DNA from: Galaxea fascicularis
Lineage: Eukaryota; Cnidaria; Anthozoa; Scleractinia; Euphylliidae
Direction: 5' to 3'
Length of the DNA: 64,000 bases
Assembly: GCA_948470475.1 (NCBI GenBank)
Contig: OX419336.1
Coordinates: 403,501 to 467,500, forward strand
The translations under genes were made by a program, and so were the position numbers. The notes below the pieces were generated by a model. The model did not search any database, had not been told where the DNA came from, and saw only the letters and a list, made by a program, of their open reading frames with translations. Shown here piece by piece: positions 1 to 13,900 of this stretch. Each line of letters opens with the position of its first letter. Positions within the stretch are counted from its first letter, which is position 1.

Positions 1-601
1 AAGAAAGATTCAGTCATGGGGTACGAAATGTTTTAACCACCAAAACGTTCAAAAAATGTTAGAACGGTTTCGCCGGAGCTTTCAAAACGCCGTCAAAACA
101 ACGTTTTACCTTCTACAAAGGTGTTAAACGGTGCTTAAACCTTGTTACAATATACTTAATAGCTCGATCGGTGTTTTTTATTCTTTCTTACGCGAACAAC
201 AATCACACCACAGTGTGATTTGCTAAGAAACCACAAACTCTCGGTTGGACATAAAGATGATGAGTCAGGGAGTTTAATGTTGAGTCAAGCTGTACGGTAA
301 ATTCTTATGAAGTCCGGCAAAGAGGAAAATTTCTACTTGCATGAAGAGGAAGTGCAATCAAAGACATGGCACCGTTCATTTTATTTGGAGCATACATCGG
401 GAACAGAATGAACGGAATATTATTCGAAAGCAGAATAGGTCCGAAAATCTACGTTTACCACCTTTTCCGAGCATTCCTATGCCCAAATTAAAAAATGCAA
501 TAGAAGATGAATTTTCCGCTAACAATGATGACGAGTAAGGAATGTACAAATCAGAAGTATGTAAACGAATAATGAAATATATGAAGAGCTCAATAAAAAA
601 A

Positions 602-651
<50 letters not shown>
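602..651. repeat. (ATT)n trinucleotide microsatellite
   Basis: About 50 bp of uninterrupted TAT/ATT repeat. On the minus strand it creates an artefactual poly-asparagine ORF. Confidence 0.95.
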
Positions 652-653
<2 letters not shown>

Positions 654-1394
654 AGGTTGACAAAGGGCGAATTTTCTTCCATCCATATTTAAGGCGGGAC
701 TTAACCTAAACATCGTTTTTTAGTCGCTTAACATGGATTTAACGTTGATGTCTCGTTCGCGTTTCAAGCAATTAAAAATCCCTGTGCTCATCTAACGAAG
801 CTATGTTGTGGGATATTTTGCAAATTTTTTGGTGATTTTTGGGTATATTTGGGAAGAGATAATTTTTCTCGAAGGATTAGTTAAATTTAGGAAAATGGGA
901 AATATTGAAGATTTAATTAAACATTTTTTCACAATACAGTCCCTTCTTTAAACTCGTTAAAAATCCACTCAGATTCGGTTTTACCCCCCACCTTAAGTTA
1001 TTGCGCCCCGATGACTCAGAAAACCATGTCCTACCTCTAAATCTGACTCTTTGAATATTACATGTACCATTAGCCATTTAGTCATATTTTTCTTTCTTTT
1101 AACGTTTTTCAAAATATTACTTCTTGTAATAACAGGGAAGAACAACCTTACTGCATCTGCTATAAACCGTTGTTATGATACTATAATTTAATGTTAATTT
1201 ATTGTTAATACATTACATGAGTCAGCTGTTTGAAAGGTAAAGGAAAATGCTTTTCTGTTGTTTCTGATATGTTCTTTTTCTTTAGTGTTTCTGTGCTCAA
1301 CACGTATTTGCTCGTGAGCGTAGGCGGCTTCTTATAAAATCTCTCGAGAAAAGTCATATATTTTAATTCAAAACAACGAAAATCTTCTATTTCC

Positions 1395-1735
1395 TAGCCT
1401 GAGTATCAGGCGTTTCTAGGGTGGGGAAGGCAAAAAGAGCGAGAAAGCGAAGGAAGAAACGCCTGACACAAACAGCTTCTCAGAAGCCTTCCACCCCCAG
1501 ACAGCGCGTGTTATAATTAGCCAATCAAAATCACTTCCGGTAACTGTCATGTATCATGAATGGCGTCTGTAACCCCTGCGCTGGAAGCTTGACTTTTGTC
1601 TTTTGACCAATTAGCGTAACATCCAGAATCTGGATGTTGGACACAAGGGAATCAATGGCTTTGTATCAGGCCCTTCTCGTCTTCCATCCCCTCCCGGCGT
1701 CCCCGCTTCCCCGATAGGGCCTGATACTCAGGCTA
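1395..1735. mobile_element. MITE-like element with 17-bp TIRs and a 9-bp target duplication
   Basis: The 341-bp element starts with TAGCCTGAGTATCAGGC and ends with its exact reverse complement. It is flanked on both sides by the direct repeat TCTATTTCC (1386-1394 and 1736-1744). A subterminal inverted repeat (CAGGCGTTTCT near 1409 against AGAAACGCCTG near 1456) gives extra fold-back potential. There is no ORF, so it is non-autonomous. A 9-bp target duplication is typical of Mutator-like elements, but the superfamily is inferred. A related fragment lies near 44950-45130. Confidence 0.8.
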
Positions 1736-3389
1736 TCTATTTCCTCACTTCAGTCAGGTTTTGCTTTGTAAACGGAGACAATAGTTTAGAAAACATGATT
1801 AAAACCTAATTGCTTCCAATTGTGTCTCCGTTGTTATGTACAATATTGGTTTGCCTCGTTTGAGTCTCAATTCTACTCGAATACCTCGCCTTGATAGCCA
1901 ATCAGAAGGCGAGAATTCATCTAGCTATGTGATTCTATGGTACCTAGTTAGAAACATAGTGAGCTGAAACTTCGGCAGTCAATACTTTTTTCTCAACAAT
2001 GACTAGTATGAGAGAGACCTGACGTTAAAATTCAATTCCTTTACGTTTGCCAACAAAATACTGAATAAAGAAGTAATAACAGTGAAGCGCATCATAATTG
2101 TGGTAAATTATGCTTTGTAAAATACCGGGTAGGAATTACACTCGGTGACTTCATGGATATGATGAAGTAGGATGGTTTTCTGGTCGTTCAGCTGAATGCC
2201 CTCAATTTGTTACATTGAAACGTTTACCTCCCCATTAAATTATTAGGAAGCATACTTCAATTCAAGACTTGCTGAAAACAAAGAACGAGAGAGCTTTAAA
2301 AATATTGCATCTTGACAAGTTATATTCCGTTGTAACTTAACTGTTCATTCAACGTTGCAATTATTTTGCGAACTGAGCAGAGGAAATTCGAAACAGAATG
2401 AAATATATTCGTTGGCTCTCATAACAAATACTTAAAAATTCCATTTCATTGAAGTAAGATTCAGATAGGACCTTGTAACAGTTCTGTTTTCGATTTAGAT
2501 TTCACATATTTTAGATTAAGTTTTTTTTAGGCACACAAAACAAATAATTATCAGTTTCCAAACCCAAACCGCAACTTTATGTTATGCCTGTGAACGGATC
2601 CCAGTCAAGCTAAGTGATGGTTTTAAGACAGCCTTGCTGAAAACATTAGCTTATCACCCAAGTTACTGAACTATAGAAACAAACAACAAAAAGATAATAC
2701 AGCAATATAAAATAACCAAACTTCAGTATCAGTTATAAGAGGAACGCGGAAAGCATCTTCTTTTCATGACTACCAAGTGTGCTTCATCACCAATGTTCCA
2801 GCAAAATTGAATAGTGTTTTGATATACATAAGCGAACATGCTAAATAGGTTGTAAACTCAAAGTTGGCCTCCAGCCGTTTGCAATTTTCTCACCAACAAT
2901 TCTGTTTACTACAGACTCGAGACAAGTTTTAGGTTATATTTCAATACAAGACGGTATCTGTGGAATTACATTAGACTGCACATTTTTCGGTCCCTCAAAA
3001 GAAATTAAAATGCATGAAATTGACATGACAATATCATGCCATGTTGACATTATTGTGGAGCTGACCACCATTAGTCCGCGAATTTAATTGAAACTGTTAG
3101 GACGCAGAGAAAAGTTTCGGTAATCTTAACTTACCAGCATTGGAGGAGAAGGTAAGGCCCATACCTATTAACCTTGTTTCATTTCACAGTACCAAATATT
3201 GAGACCGCTGATTGCCGCTCATTTGGCGACTACAAAGCACTCCGCTTTTATGTGGTATTAGCTGCTTTTCAGTGAGTTGTCTTTGTCTGCTCGGAACGCA
3301 GAAGAGCAAGAATAAGTTCAGGAGTAAACTAAAAGCTATCCGTTTGTCAAAGTAATTAACGATGTATATATGAAATTGTATTCTAAAAA

Positions 3390-5355
3390 GGTAATCCTGG
3401 TCATCCACAACTCCACTAAACTCTCTACATAATAATCGTGGGAGGAACACCTAATTAAAAAGAAAGTGGGCTAACCATTAATTACGCTTTGCCTACGTGC
3501 TAACAGTAAAACATTTCCGTTTCGCCGAAATGGACAAAATGTATCAAAAATTGAATACATGCGTTTTGTCGTGTGTCATGCATAAACAAAAGACGGTTTC
3601 ATGTCTGTATCATATCTTGTTTCAAGAGAGGCGGGAAGTTGTATTATACGTTTTAAATTGTATGATTTTGATTAAGCCACTGATATTTTAATCAAATAAC
3701 GCAGCAAAACAAATGTTGACGTTAGACTTGAAGTTATCCTTTCGCCAAAGAAGCGGTGTATGAAATTTTATGATAACGATACCTTTTTTGAGGCTAATGA
3801 ACCGTCATCAAAAGCTAAATCCGGAAAAAGGTTCCCTATAATGTTTTCTCATGGACGATCCAGACATTTCGTCTGCTTTTTGCTTACGTCTGCAGCATCG
3901 TACTCCCGCAGCGTGCGCGAGCAAATCATTGTATGCAACTCCTGTTATTCAAACTTGCTGCAGCCCGGCCTGCTAACTTCGTCAGAATTTGAAAACATGT
4001 TTCAAAAACCCACGATATTAAGGGAATTAAGGGTCTTACGCCGTTAATTCTAGGTTAGTTTTACATGAAAAAATTCGTATCATAGTTTGCAATTTGTTGC
4101 TTAGTTTGTCTGTCAGTCAGTATGCATTTGACCAAGTTTAGCTGAGATTAAAGGTACGTAATATATTGAATACTTGTTTCAGTCATCGTAGACTTGTCAT
4201 CAGCTTGTCGCATACGACAGTTTCAATCTGCCTATAAAAGTCTTTTGAACTCGGACATACCCAATTCCCGCCAAGCTGTAAAACTTGTCCTAATTGTTTC
4301 GTCAAATTGAACAGTGAAAGGTAGAAGCTATTAACAACAGCTTACTTGAAACCTAAATATCGTAAGTATGTTTCTTCAGCTCACTTTAATTTCGAATTAA
4401 GAAACCCGGTCAAACAAATCAAGCTCATAGTTAAACTAAAGCGTAAACAAACTCGTTATCTTTTAAAGGAGGAAAGTGTTAAATGTCATATCCGTATTTC
4501 CAGTCGATGCTTTCTTTAACCCACTGTCCAAAGATATTATCACAAGTCTTGTTGATGTTCTTATTTCTTGACACTGTAACTGAACGTTTTCGGCATGGAA
4601 TGGTGAAAATTGGTTACTCTTTTCCCTTAGCCTTGAAGGTACGAGCTAGGCTGAAAAGGTTGGCAATGCCAATAATTTGCCCGGGAGCAAATCTGTCACT
4701 GAACATATTACTCACCAACCATCGATTCAGTCGCGAAGGTTCAATTCTGTGGTTAGTAGTGCCGAACGTTATAGCAACAGTGGTATAAATCGCAGTTTTG
4801 GATTAGAATCTCTTTATCTATGAACACAGAGTCTAGAGATGTGATGATTGATAAGCACAAGGTGAATTTATGCTGAAAATACAGGACGTCTATGTTTAAG
4901 AGCAGATTTGGAGGAGAAGAAAGGCGGGGAGGAACGAAGAAGTCTGGAAACCAGTTTGATCTTTGCGCAAGCGCTAACGCCTGGGAAAACCACTGAGTCA
5001 TCTACAACTAAACTCTCTCCATAATAACGTGGGAGGAACATGTAATCAGTGAACTAACCAAATTTTTTGCTTTGTGTACCTTAAAGCTAAAAGTGTAAAA
5101 GAGTAAAACATTTCTTTTGCCAGGTATCATGAAGGCGCCAGTTGTTTTAATGGATTGCGTTTTGTGCCATGCATCAATAAAAGCGGCACCATGTTTCTAT
5201 CATATCTGTATAGGGTCTTGCTTCAGAAGTCGCGGGAAGTTGTCTGATACACTTGAAATTGTAAATTGATTTATGGAGCATAGATCCGATTCCATCCATC
5301 TATGACTATTTTTTTAAACCACTGATATTTCAATCAAATAACTCAGCGAAACAAA
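3390..5355. repeat. Diverged local direct duplication (copies about 3390-3715 and 4995-5355)
   Basis: Two stretches about 1.6 kb apart share an ordered series of blocks: CAACT-A-ACTCTCT, ATAATAA-CGTGGGAGGAAC, AGTAAAACATTTC, GTTTTGT-G-GCATGCAT, CGGGAAGTTGT, and CCACTGATATTT-AATCAAATAAC. Spacing is similar but there are many substitutions and indels. No coding potential is preserved between the copies. This could be an old tandem duplication or two copies of an unrecognised repeat; the intervening 1.3 kb is unique as far as I can see. Confidence 0.6.
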
Positions 5356-8077
5356 ACTGGAATTTTCTGTGAAATAATTCGTTTGTTGTGCTGGTTTGCG
5401 GGGGCACTGTTTGATTTTAATCACCCTATTTTCCTTTTCCTTTTTCCACCTTTGTTTCCAAAATTTAATTGCTCATCACAAACGACTGTGACGCTTTATC
5501 TAAGACGCAGGTTGGAACACGCCTTCAAATACGTCCTCAGTCCACTGAGTCGTGACATGTTGGTACAATGACGATGCCATATATTTGGCAAAACGACTGA
5601 AACTCAATTTTTAAATCAACCCTTTTTTTTCCTGTACTTTTTCTCTGTCTAACTTATGTCTTTTCCAATAAAATGTACTAGCTGCTGTATACAAAACCAA
5701 ATTATTCAGCCATTTTCAGATATTTCAAAAGCATAACAAAACACTGAATATTCGGCAACTGTAATCAATGTGTTTAATAGCGCCGTCTGTGTTTACAACA
5801 ATAAAAAATACACTTCTTGTAATAAATGTAGAAATAAACATCTTTGTAGCTTGAGGACGTATGCAACACGGGTTGAGCAAACGAAAACGGTCTTGGTATT
5901 CCCAGCTTGGCAGTTTTTGCTCGATTTCTCATAAGTTCAAACCAAAACGATAAAAGGATTTGAAAGTTAATCTGAAGTAGTATGTGATTGTTCATGGTTT
6001 TTTTTTTAGATGGGCAACAAACCAGTTCCTTTCAAATTTGTGTATTTAGATGTACTAAGAGCTAAGAGCACCATGAAGAGCACTACAAAAGATATCATTG
6101 ATTCAACGGAGCGCTAATGAGTGACGTATGCTCAATCAAGTTAATATTGTGTTCTATGTGAATTGACCAATTGAAACATATGCACTTGTGTCACTTGCAT
6201 TATAGCTTCTCTCTATTTAAGGCCAAGAATTCAGTTTTCCCTTGTCTCTTTTCCATGTGTCAACTCGGAGAGACTGTATTATAACGTTCCCCGGCCTACA
6301 GGCAAGTACAAGTGTTAGTTTTTTTCATTCTTTGTTCTTTTGTGTTTGTATTTGTTTATGTTTATTTGTTTGTTTGCAATTCATTTTATTGTAAAAATTT
6401 AAGTTTCCAGCGTTTATTAGATTTATTGCCTGTGTAGATTGTGGAAAAACGGTCAAAGATACTGAGGAAAAGAAGCAGTTTAAGCTCTCAGATTCAAATA
6501 ATAACTCTGGCTTGGATAGGCATGAAAGCCTCAGTGTTGTAATAATACTAACTCTAGAACAATTTTGGTTTGCTGACAATGAAAGGAAAAGCACCGAGTC
6601 TGTAATTACATTCTAAGTGGGATCATACGACTTCCTGGTTGAAATGTCCGTCAGTGTGGTTTCCAAGCAGCTATGTAGCACAAACACGTTTTACAGCGAC
6701 AGGTTTTTGAAGGTGTTTTATACTTTTCAATATGATTCTTTTGTTTTGGTTCACTTAACATAAAGTTGCAGTCTAGTTTTGGAAAGAATTCTCAATGAAG
6801 TAGAAGCGATTCATTCGAAATATATACCACCGTCGAACAAGAGCACTAAAGTCGATCGAGCTGTCATTTCGCAGGAAGACGTATCTTCGAAGTTGCCTCT
6901 ACTTTTCCGACATTTGCTTTTCATACCTCGCTCCTCGTTTATGCATTTAACATCATTTGTATGTTCACGCGGTGTTTGTCCTGGGTAACACGAGGTGATC
7001 ACATGCAAAACAAAGTTTAGCGCACTTTAATTACAACGACCAAGGGTCAATCGAAAAATATCTTTAATTATCATACAAGCTATTTTGCAGCATGACTCAG
7101 GATTTTTTGCAAAAAGTACCAAAAAAGTTGTCCGTCAGATTTACGTAAACCAGGACAGACAATAGTGAACGCTATTTCGGGTAATATTTCAAGCATTTTT
7201 TTTAAACGTACCGCAGAAAATTCTCGTTGTTGCTTTTTTTCTTCTTTAGCTCATTACTACCTCCCCAACGCCCGAGGCCGATGCATTTTGATTAAACTTG
7301 CACATGTTAGCAAAGGAAACAACGAAGACCAGTTCACGTGTTATTACAGACGCTATTTCAGCGTCGCAAAAAAAACTCTCTTTACTTTACTTTAAACAAA
7401 GTTTATCCGTAATGAAAACACCAGCAGTGGTTTTTGGTCAGATTTTTATTTGTCTAGGATGACAACAATGGAGACCATTTGGAATGCATTTTAGACGTCA
7501 CCTAAGCATCGAGGCAAATTTTGTTGACTTTTATTTGGTTTCCTCCTGTATGTAGTTCTTATCAGTTACAAGCCCGGGGTAGGGGACAGGGAGCGGGAGG
7601 GGAAGGGAAGTGGGAGGGATGGGGCGATGGAAGGTGGTTGGATATTCACTTAAGCAAAATATCATAATTTTAGCTGGTGTTATCCCATATAACTTTTGGC
7701 GTTACATGGGGTGAAAAAGTTCCCAGGATTTCTGTATCATTGGTCATCATTCTTAAAATCTGTTTGCGAAATCTCTAAGAAAACGAAGATATCAGAGTGG
7801 ATTACACTTCGCAAATATGCCTTTTAAGGCCATGGAACTATCTGCGGGTACAGGAAACAATACAGGAAACAACATTAGGACCAAAAAATAAACCAGTGAA
7901 ACAAATAGTCGAACTATTTCTGTGTGAGACAATATTGAACAAAGTTAGTAGTCTCCTAAACGATCCAAAGTATTGAAAAGGATCCGGAAGATCACAAAAC
8001 TTGCGAACGTTTCTCTTGATAAGGTTCCTCACTTTTTAAAAAAAACTTTAAATTTTCGAGGTTTAACCAATGACTTA

Positions 8078-8084
8078 TGCCCTG

Positions 8085-8129
<45 letters not shown>

Positions 8130-8320
8130 CGGTTTAAAATTGTTTTCTTTATAAAAGCTGCTTACTAATGTTTTTTGACTACAAATTCAGCGCAAATTAA
8201 AGAACATGTTTAAGTTCGTCTAAATCCTGCATAAAAGCCTGAGTTCCAGTTTTTCTTTAACGGTTTTCATTTTTCTAAACCTGGTTTAATTAAACATGTT
8301 TAGTTGGTGTAAATGGGGTA
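8078..8320. mobile_element. MITE-like element with imperfect TIRs, probable TA target site
   Basis: The left end, TGCCCTGTTCACACCAA, pairs imperfectly with the right end, whose reverse complement reads TACCCCATTTACACCAA. Both ends are bordered by TA. The interior repeats TTTAAACATGTTTAA-like palindromic blocks and has no ORF. A TA target site fits Tc1/mariner-type non-autonomous elements, but this is inference from the ends only. Confidence 0.55.
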
Positions 8321-10904
8321 TAAAACTTGCCAGTGGGAATGAATAGTCTTTCTTGAATATGTGGGGCCGGCAAAATTTGACAAGTTCTTCATTGTAAAGT
8401 CTCTTTGCAGAAAAATGTGCAAATCAGCATTGTCCAAATAATTACCGAGGAAAACGAGCTTGTATCAGTCGTGTGGAAACATTCCACCAACACTTTTAAG
8501 TCGCTTTACTATTATTCTTTTACTTATTCTTAATAAGGAAAACGGCAACTGCAAATGAAATGACGCTGCAATTCGTCGATCATTTACTAAATCATGCACC
8601 TATTGAAAACCCACGCGTAGACATTGTTTAAAACAAGATGAAAGAATGCATCTTTTGTTTTCAATGAAACAATAACATTACAGACACGTTAACTGTACCG
8701 GTTCGCCTGTATCTTGGGATGCACTCGAACCTTAGCAGCGCTTGCTATCAATACCTGAAACAGTGAAACGTGTGAAAGCTCATGTGCTTTTCTCCTAAAA
8801 ATAAACACTCGTTGTCACAGATAAATCATTTCTAATATCACTTATTTGTTTTCAAATGTTAGGTCTACGCGTTGGCACAAAATAGGAACACAATAGTCTA
8901 GAGAGACAATATACAAGATACAACCTCATTACAACTTCAGAATAGTTAAACTGGGAATAAAGGCGAAATATTCATTAAGTTTAACATTTAAGTTTTCAGT
9001 TGCAGACATCAGTCAAGAGAACATGGTTTGATTAAAGTTTAATTAATAAAATGCCCTTTGATTGCCTTTGACCCACCTCCTGGTCTTGTGCAAATGTTGA
9101 TAATTTTCAAAATTCGATGTCAAACGGTTCCAGGACTTCGCGCATTTCAATGGCACAGAGGGTAAATACAGCTCGAGAAAACGGGCTTAAGAAAATTCCC
9201 GCCACCAGCGACACGCGCAATAAATATAACCATTTACATTCGGAGGCAAAAGGCCAAAAAGCCGAGTTCTAACTTGAATTTAGTCGGACCGAATTGTTGA
9301 GAGGTGTTCTGAGAAGAACTTACTACCACTTTGACTGAGGCGATGTTCGAATTCTCAGTGTTTTTTGTGTGGATAAAACGTATTGACTCAGAATATTCAG
9401 TGCTCAAAGTCACTGAATACTAATAATGGAAGGTCTATAACGCTGAAACGTGATATTCATAGGGGAGGGCGTGCTAAGTTTTGTAATTAAAACATGTGCG
9501 TCATTAAGTTATTACGGCTGAGCGCGACTGATTTCGTTTGGATGGGAGTGTTGAGATCTTCGTTATATGCATGATCAATGATAGCAAAGGGTGGGAAGAA
9601 CTAGACGCAACAATTTACTCGTCTCTTTTCAATGAAATTTCAATGATAATAATACTAATAAATTTATAGTAATACTTATAATGTTAATAACAATGTCAGT
9701 AACCTCTATAACTGTTGTAGTTCTCACAGTTTCTTTAGTTCTGATAGTTTTTGTGGCTCGTCTAGATATTGAAATGTCTGTGGTCAAGTTTTTGTCTTAG
9801 CTTAGTTCTTTAGTTTAATTTCTGCAGTTGCCTCAGCTGATAGATTGGGTTCTTGTAGTGGTTGTAACACTTGTAGTTTGCGTTGGGTCATATGCTGGGT
9901 ATATCTGATCCTGACTACTGCATATACATGCCCAGATAATTTCGAATCAAACAAGGACTTTATATTTCTCCCGTTTATCATGAAAGTGTGAGTAAAGACG
10001 TTAGTTTTGCGAACCTCGACGTTCTCTTGCAAAGTTTAAGTAAAATAATGCGAATATTGGAAAGAAACCGACTGAACTATGTGAAGAATCACAGATGTTT
10101 AGCACCATTTAATTGTACAAGATTAAAACAAGAAGTAGTTTGACCTTTAACTGCTTTACTTGGTGTACGAAACCAAGTTTAACCGCGATATCTTAAAAAT
10201 AGACCGATTAAAAAAAACCGTGGCGCGCTACTCAAAACTTTGCGTGCTGATGTTATGTAACACGCAAATCAAAGTTAACACCCATTGTTGAAAGACGTCA
10301 TCATTGTCTTTGATACCTCGTAACAAAATTAGTCATTTGCAGCTTGAATGTTGTAAAACACTTTATGGTTCATCAGTTTAATGAAGCAATGGCTGAGTGC
10401 ATCAGTTTGACAATCGTGGTCAGGCAATTTGAAGTTCATCGTTGAAAATGTAACATCCTCTTGTTTCCTTCTTGGAAACCAACAAGGAATAAAGTTGCAA
10501 AGTCATATAAAACGAGATTACTTCCCTTTCCAAGAATTGCACCCAATAACTGTGACCTATTTGCCCATTATCTTAAGGTAAAAAAAATCACGCACTTAAA
10601 ATGCCAGTAAGCTTTATTTTTGCCATTTTGGAGCAATCTATCTATCATGACTCGATTAACAAGTCACATCCCTCGCAAAATGCAAGTCCATGGCTGATTT
10701 TTAGCATAGTTTTAGGTAACAATTGATATGCTAGCCGGCTAAACGTTAGACTTCTTTGTTAAGTCATGGAGCTTACATTTACGAAACGGGAAGTTAGTAA
10801 TTACCTCTATATTGCGTGACGTAGATAGACGCCCACGCATCCAAGATCAAAGCTTAAGACGGGTTGGCCAGTGGCTTCACGTCAATTCGTAGTCAGTTCT
10901 CAGC

Positions 10905-13900
10905 ATGGAGAGAAGGAAGGTGCTCACAGCCTCTGTCACAGGGACCATATCACAACAGGATGGCAAAGACCCTGAGGTACGAACACTTTAACCAACTGTA
11001 GAATCCACGCTGGAATGATTTCTGCCCGTCAAAATGGCCAAGCTTTCGTGATTTGGCCCCATATTGTTTCATGGGGGAACTTAAGCGTTGCTTTACCAAA
11101 ACAACAGTGTTTTCAGCATATACGTTCTGCTGTTTACTTCTGAACTTAATCCAGCAAAACGTGCTGTTATTGCTTGTGGTAATGTCTCCGCCAGGCTTCG
11201 CACCATTGCTGGTTTTCATTCGCTTAACGTTAATACATTAGCTCATGCCATCATCACGCTAGCCTGATAGAATAGCTAAAACAAACTATATTCCTCTCCA
11301 GGCTAAAAGTGATTTATTTTTTGGAGATTTTCATAATTTCTGTCTATATTGCACTTTATCAGCGTTTGGGGCTAAGGACACGTATTTTACTTTTATTTCG
11401 TTACTTTAACCAGCTTTACACAGTTAAGTAGACAGTTAAGTTATTCTAAAACTACCCTCAATGTTTTTATCTACTTACTCCCTTAAGGCATACAAAATTA
11501 CCGTTGTGTTCTCGGATGGTAGCAAAACAGTGCTTCGAAAAACCTACGAGGAATTTGTTAACTTGCAGGTGAGCTCGTGATGTTTCTGCTTTTGTTCAAA
11601 TACTTGTTTGTATTTGATGTTTTAAGTGCCTTTGAAAACAATGACAAATTCTGTATTGATTCACATTATTGCATAGTAAACAAATTGCCTTATTTCATAA
11701 AACCTATGAGACTTTATAGGTTACTAGTTATTATCTTCTTAGCTTCGCAATGCTCACTTCCACTCTCTTTTCGACTAAACCTTTACCCTAGGTGTTTTTT
11801 CTGAGGAAATGAGAGGGTCAGTACCTCATTGACGGTTTTAACTGTCGAAACCATTTTAGTGGTATGTGGTCTTACGACAAACGCCGGAAGACATTTGTTA
11901 TGCTAATTTTTCTTCAATCAATGCAGTTTAGCACAGATTTCACAACAAGATTCAGTCAACCATGATATATTTTCTTTCTTTCTGCCGGGTTTTCTTTTTG
12001 CTGCGTGAGTCCTAACACTGACACACGACTGCCAAGTCTTTTCTTTTTGTTTTCAAGTAGCTGTCCATTCCATATACATAAAGCACACATATAAAGGCTC
12101 TTTTCAAAATAAAAACATCAAACATTTAACTCTTTTCTCCCTAAATACTGTGGAAACATTTATGTTCAGCATTTCATTCTTGCGGGTGGACAGATAGCTA
12201 CTCTTGTTCACTGCTGCAAATTAACTGTATTTTCTTCATTTATTTTCATTCTAATTTCAGGGAATCGTTTACGATTTGCTCAAGAAAAAGGCAGGTTACT
12301 CGCGAAAAACGTCCAGAACTCTTGTGTCCAGTTTGCCAGGTTTGTGACTTTAAGTATGGAATTAGAGGGAAATTGTAAAAAAAACAACAACTGTTTATCA
12401 AGTGACAACGATGTAAACAAAATTGCAAAGCCAGTCAAATGAACTCACCTTTCGCGATGAAAGAGATTTCTAAAACCGACGTTTTCAGTCTCTTTCAACT
12501 TTACCCCACTGAGACTACAGAGAAAGGAAGCTTAACTGATTACCTTCAGTTTTACGTGCTAAATTTGTTAAAAGTTTGCCCCTCTTTCCTCACTTATTGT
12601 ATTTGTTCGTTTGTTTACTTAATTACTTATTTACTTCATTCATTTCAATGTTAGTTTATTTGTCTCTTTGCAGAGCTCAACTCTCCCCTCTCGCGAATTC
12701 TGTTCAAAGACAGTGATTTGAAAAAGATGGGAAGAATGGATGAGTTTATTAAGGTAAAGTAGACACCCATAACTAACATGACTTTCGAAGTACGTACGCC
12801 AGCGACGCTTAAATGGGAACTGCCATGGGGGTTTTGCTATTTTCTGACCCAAAATTCACAGAAATTGCTGCTTATGACCTTTGCTCGTGCCAAAACATTC
12901 GTTAAAGTGTAGGAGAAAGATATCAATCCATCCATAGTACATTTTTGGCCATGCTTTCAAAATGACATACGAGAATTAGAAAAAAATTAGCCTAATTTAG
13001 TCTCAGTATTCAGTCTCTGAGTAGTAACAAAGTTCTGAGTAAATAAACGGCTTGAATATTTTTGTTTTTTTTCCTGATTTGAAGACACGTTTTTAGCATC
13101 TTACTGCGGACTGAAATAGCATGGCACTTCCCCTTTAAGTCAAAGTGCACCAAATAGTATCATTATTGACAGCGAGGTCAGGGGCGCTATCCATTCACAC
13201 GGAAAACTCGGAAATCCTGGTTGCAAAATTAAATGGTACATACCATTCCATTTCGGAACGTTTCAGAAATAATGGACCATCGGCTTAATCAATGCACTTT
13301 TTCTGTTCTTTCTCAGCTTCCCAAATGATACTAGTACATTTGGGGCTTATCCATTTTGTATTTAAACAAGCTGCAGCATTGAATGTTTAAACCTAAAATT
13401 TCCACCAGGATGGATCCTGTAAATGGAAAGCGCCCCAGATCACCCACCAGACTGGTCAGTTTACACGTAAGTCAAGGTTGCTAGAGAAACTAATAACGTT
13501 GTAATTCTTTTGTCCGCAGGAACTTCTTACTCTTCCAGCTGTAATCACAGAATCTGAGACTGTCGAGAAGTTTTTTGGTGTCTTTCTGGAACAAAAGGGG
13601 ACATCTGATAGGTAACGACTTGTAATGACCATTATTTATGTATTTACTCATGTATGTATTTGTTTATTCGTCAAAAAACAACTGAAACTTTTAAACATTT
13701 TCTTTAAACAGGGCTGAAGATGAAGAGGAATTAAAAAAGATAAATAAAGTGGTAGAAATGTTGAGTGGTGAGTGCCGCAAATCTTTGACTTGGAAATATT
13801 TCACTTTAAACTGTATGGAGAGTGGTTATAACTGCTTGTTCAACGAATACTGGAATGGTTGAAAACGCTCCGTGTAATTTCTGATCTTGCTATTTGAGAT

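Larger units (their letters stand above)
1..10904. other. Gene-poor left flank upstream of the plus-strand SH3PXD2-like gene
   Basis: No coding exon could be supported here. ORFs are under about 100 codons, lack recognisable domains and have no matching splice signals. The stretch holds an ATT microsatellite near 602-651, a TIR element at 1395-1735, a diverged local duplication (about 3390-3715 and 4995-5355) and another MITE-like element at 8078-8320. Around 6213 a TATTTAAG box precedes a short segment ending in CTACAG followed by GCAAGT near 6300. That could be a promoter with a non-coding first exon and a GC donor, but nothing ties it to a gene. 5' non-coding exons of the downstream gene may lie here and cannot be recognised. 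Confidence 0.5.

Noticed and set aside
519..713. Poly-asparagine ORF on the minus strand
   Set aside because: It is the translation of an ATT microsatellite with short random flanks.
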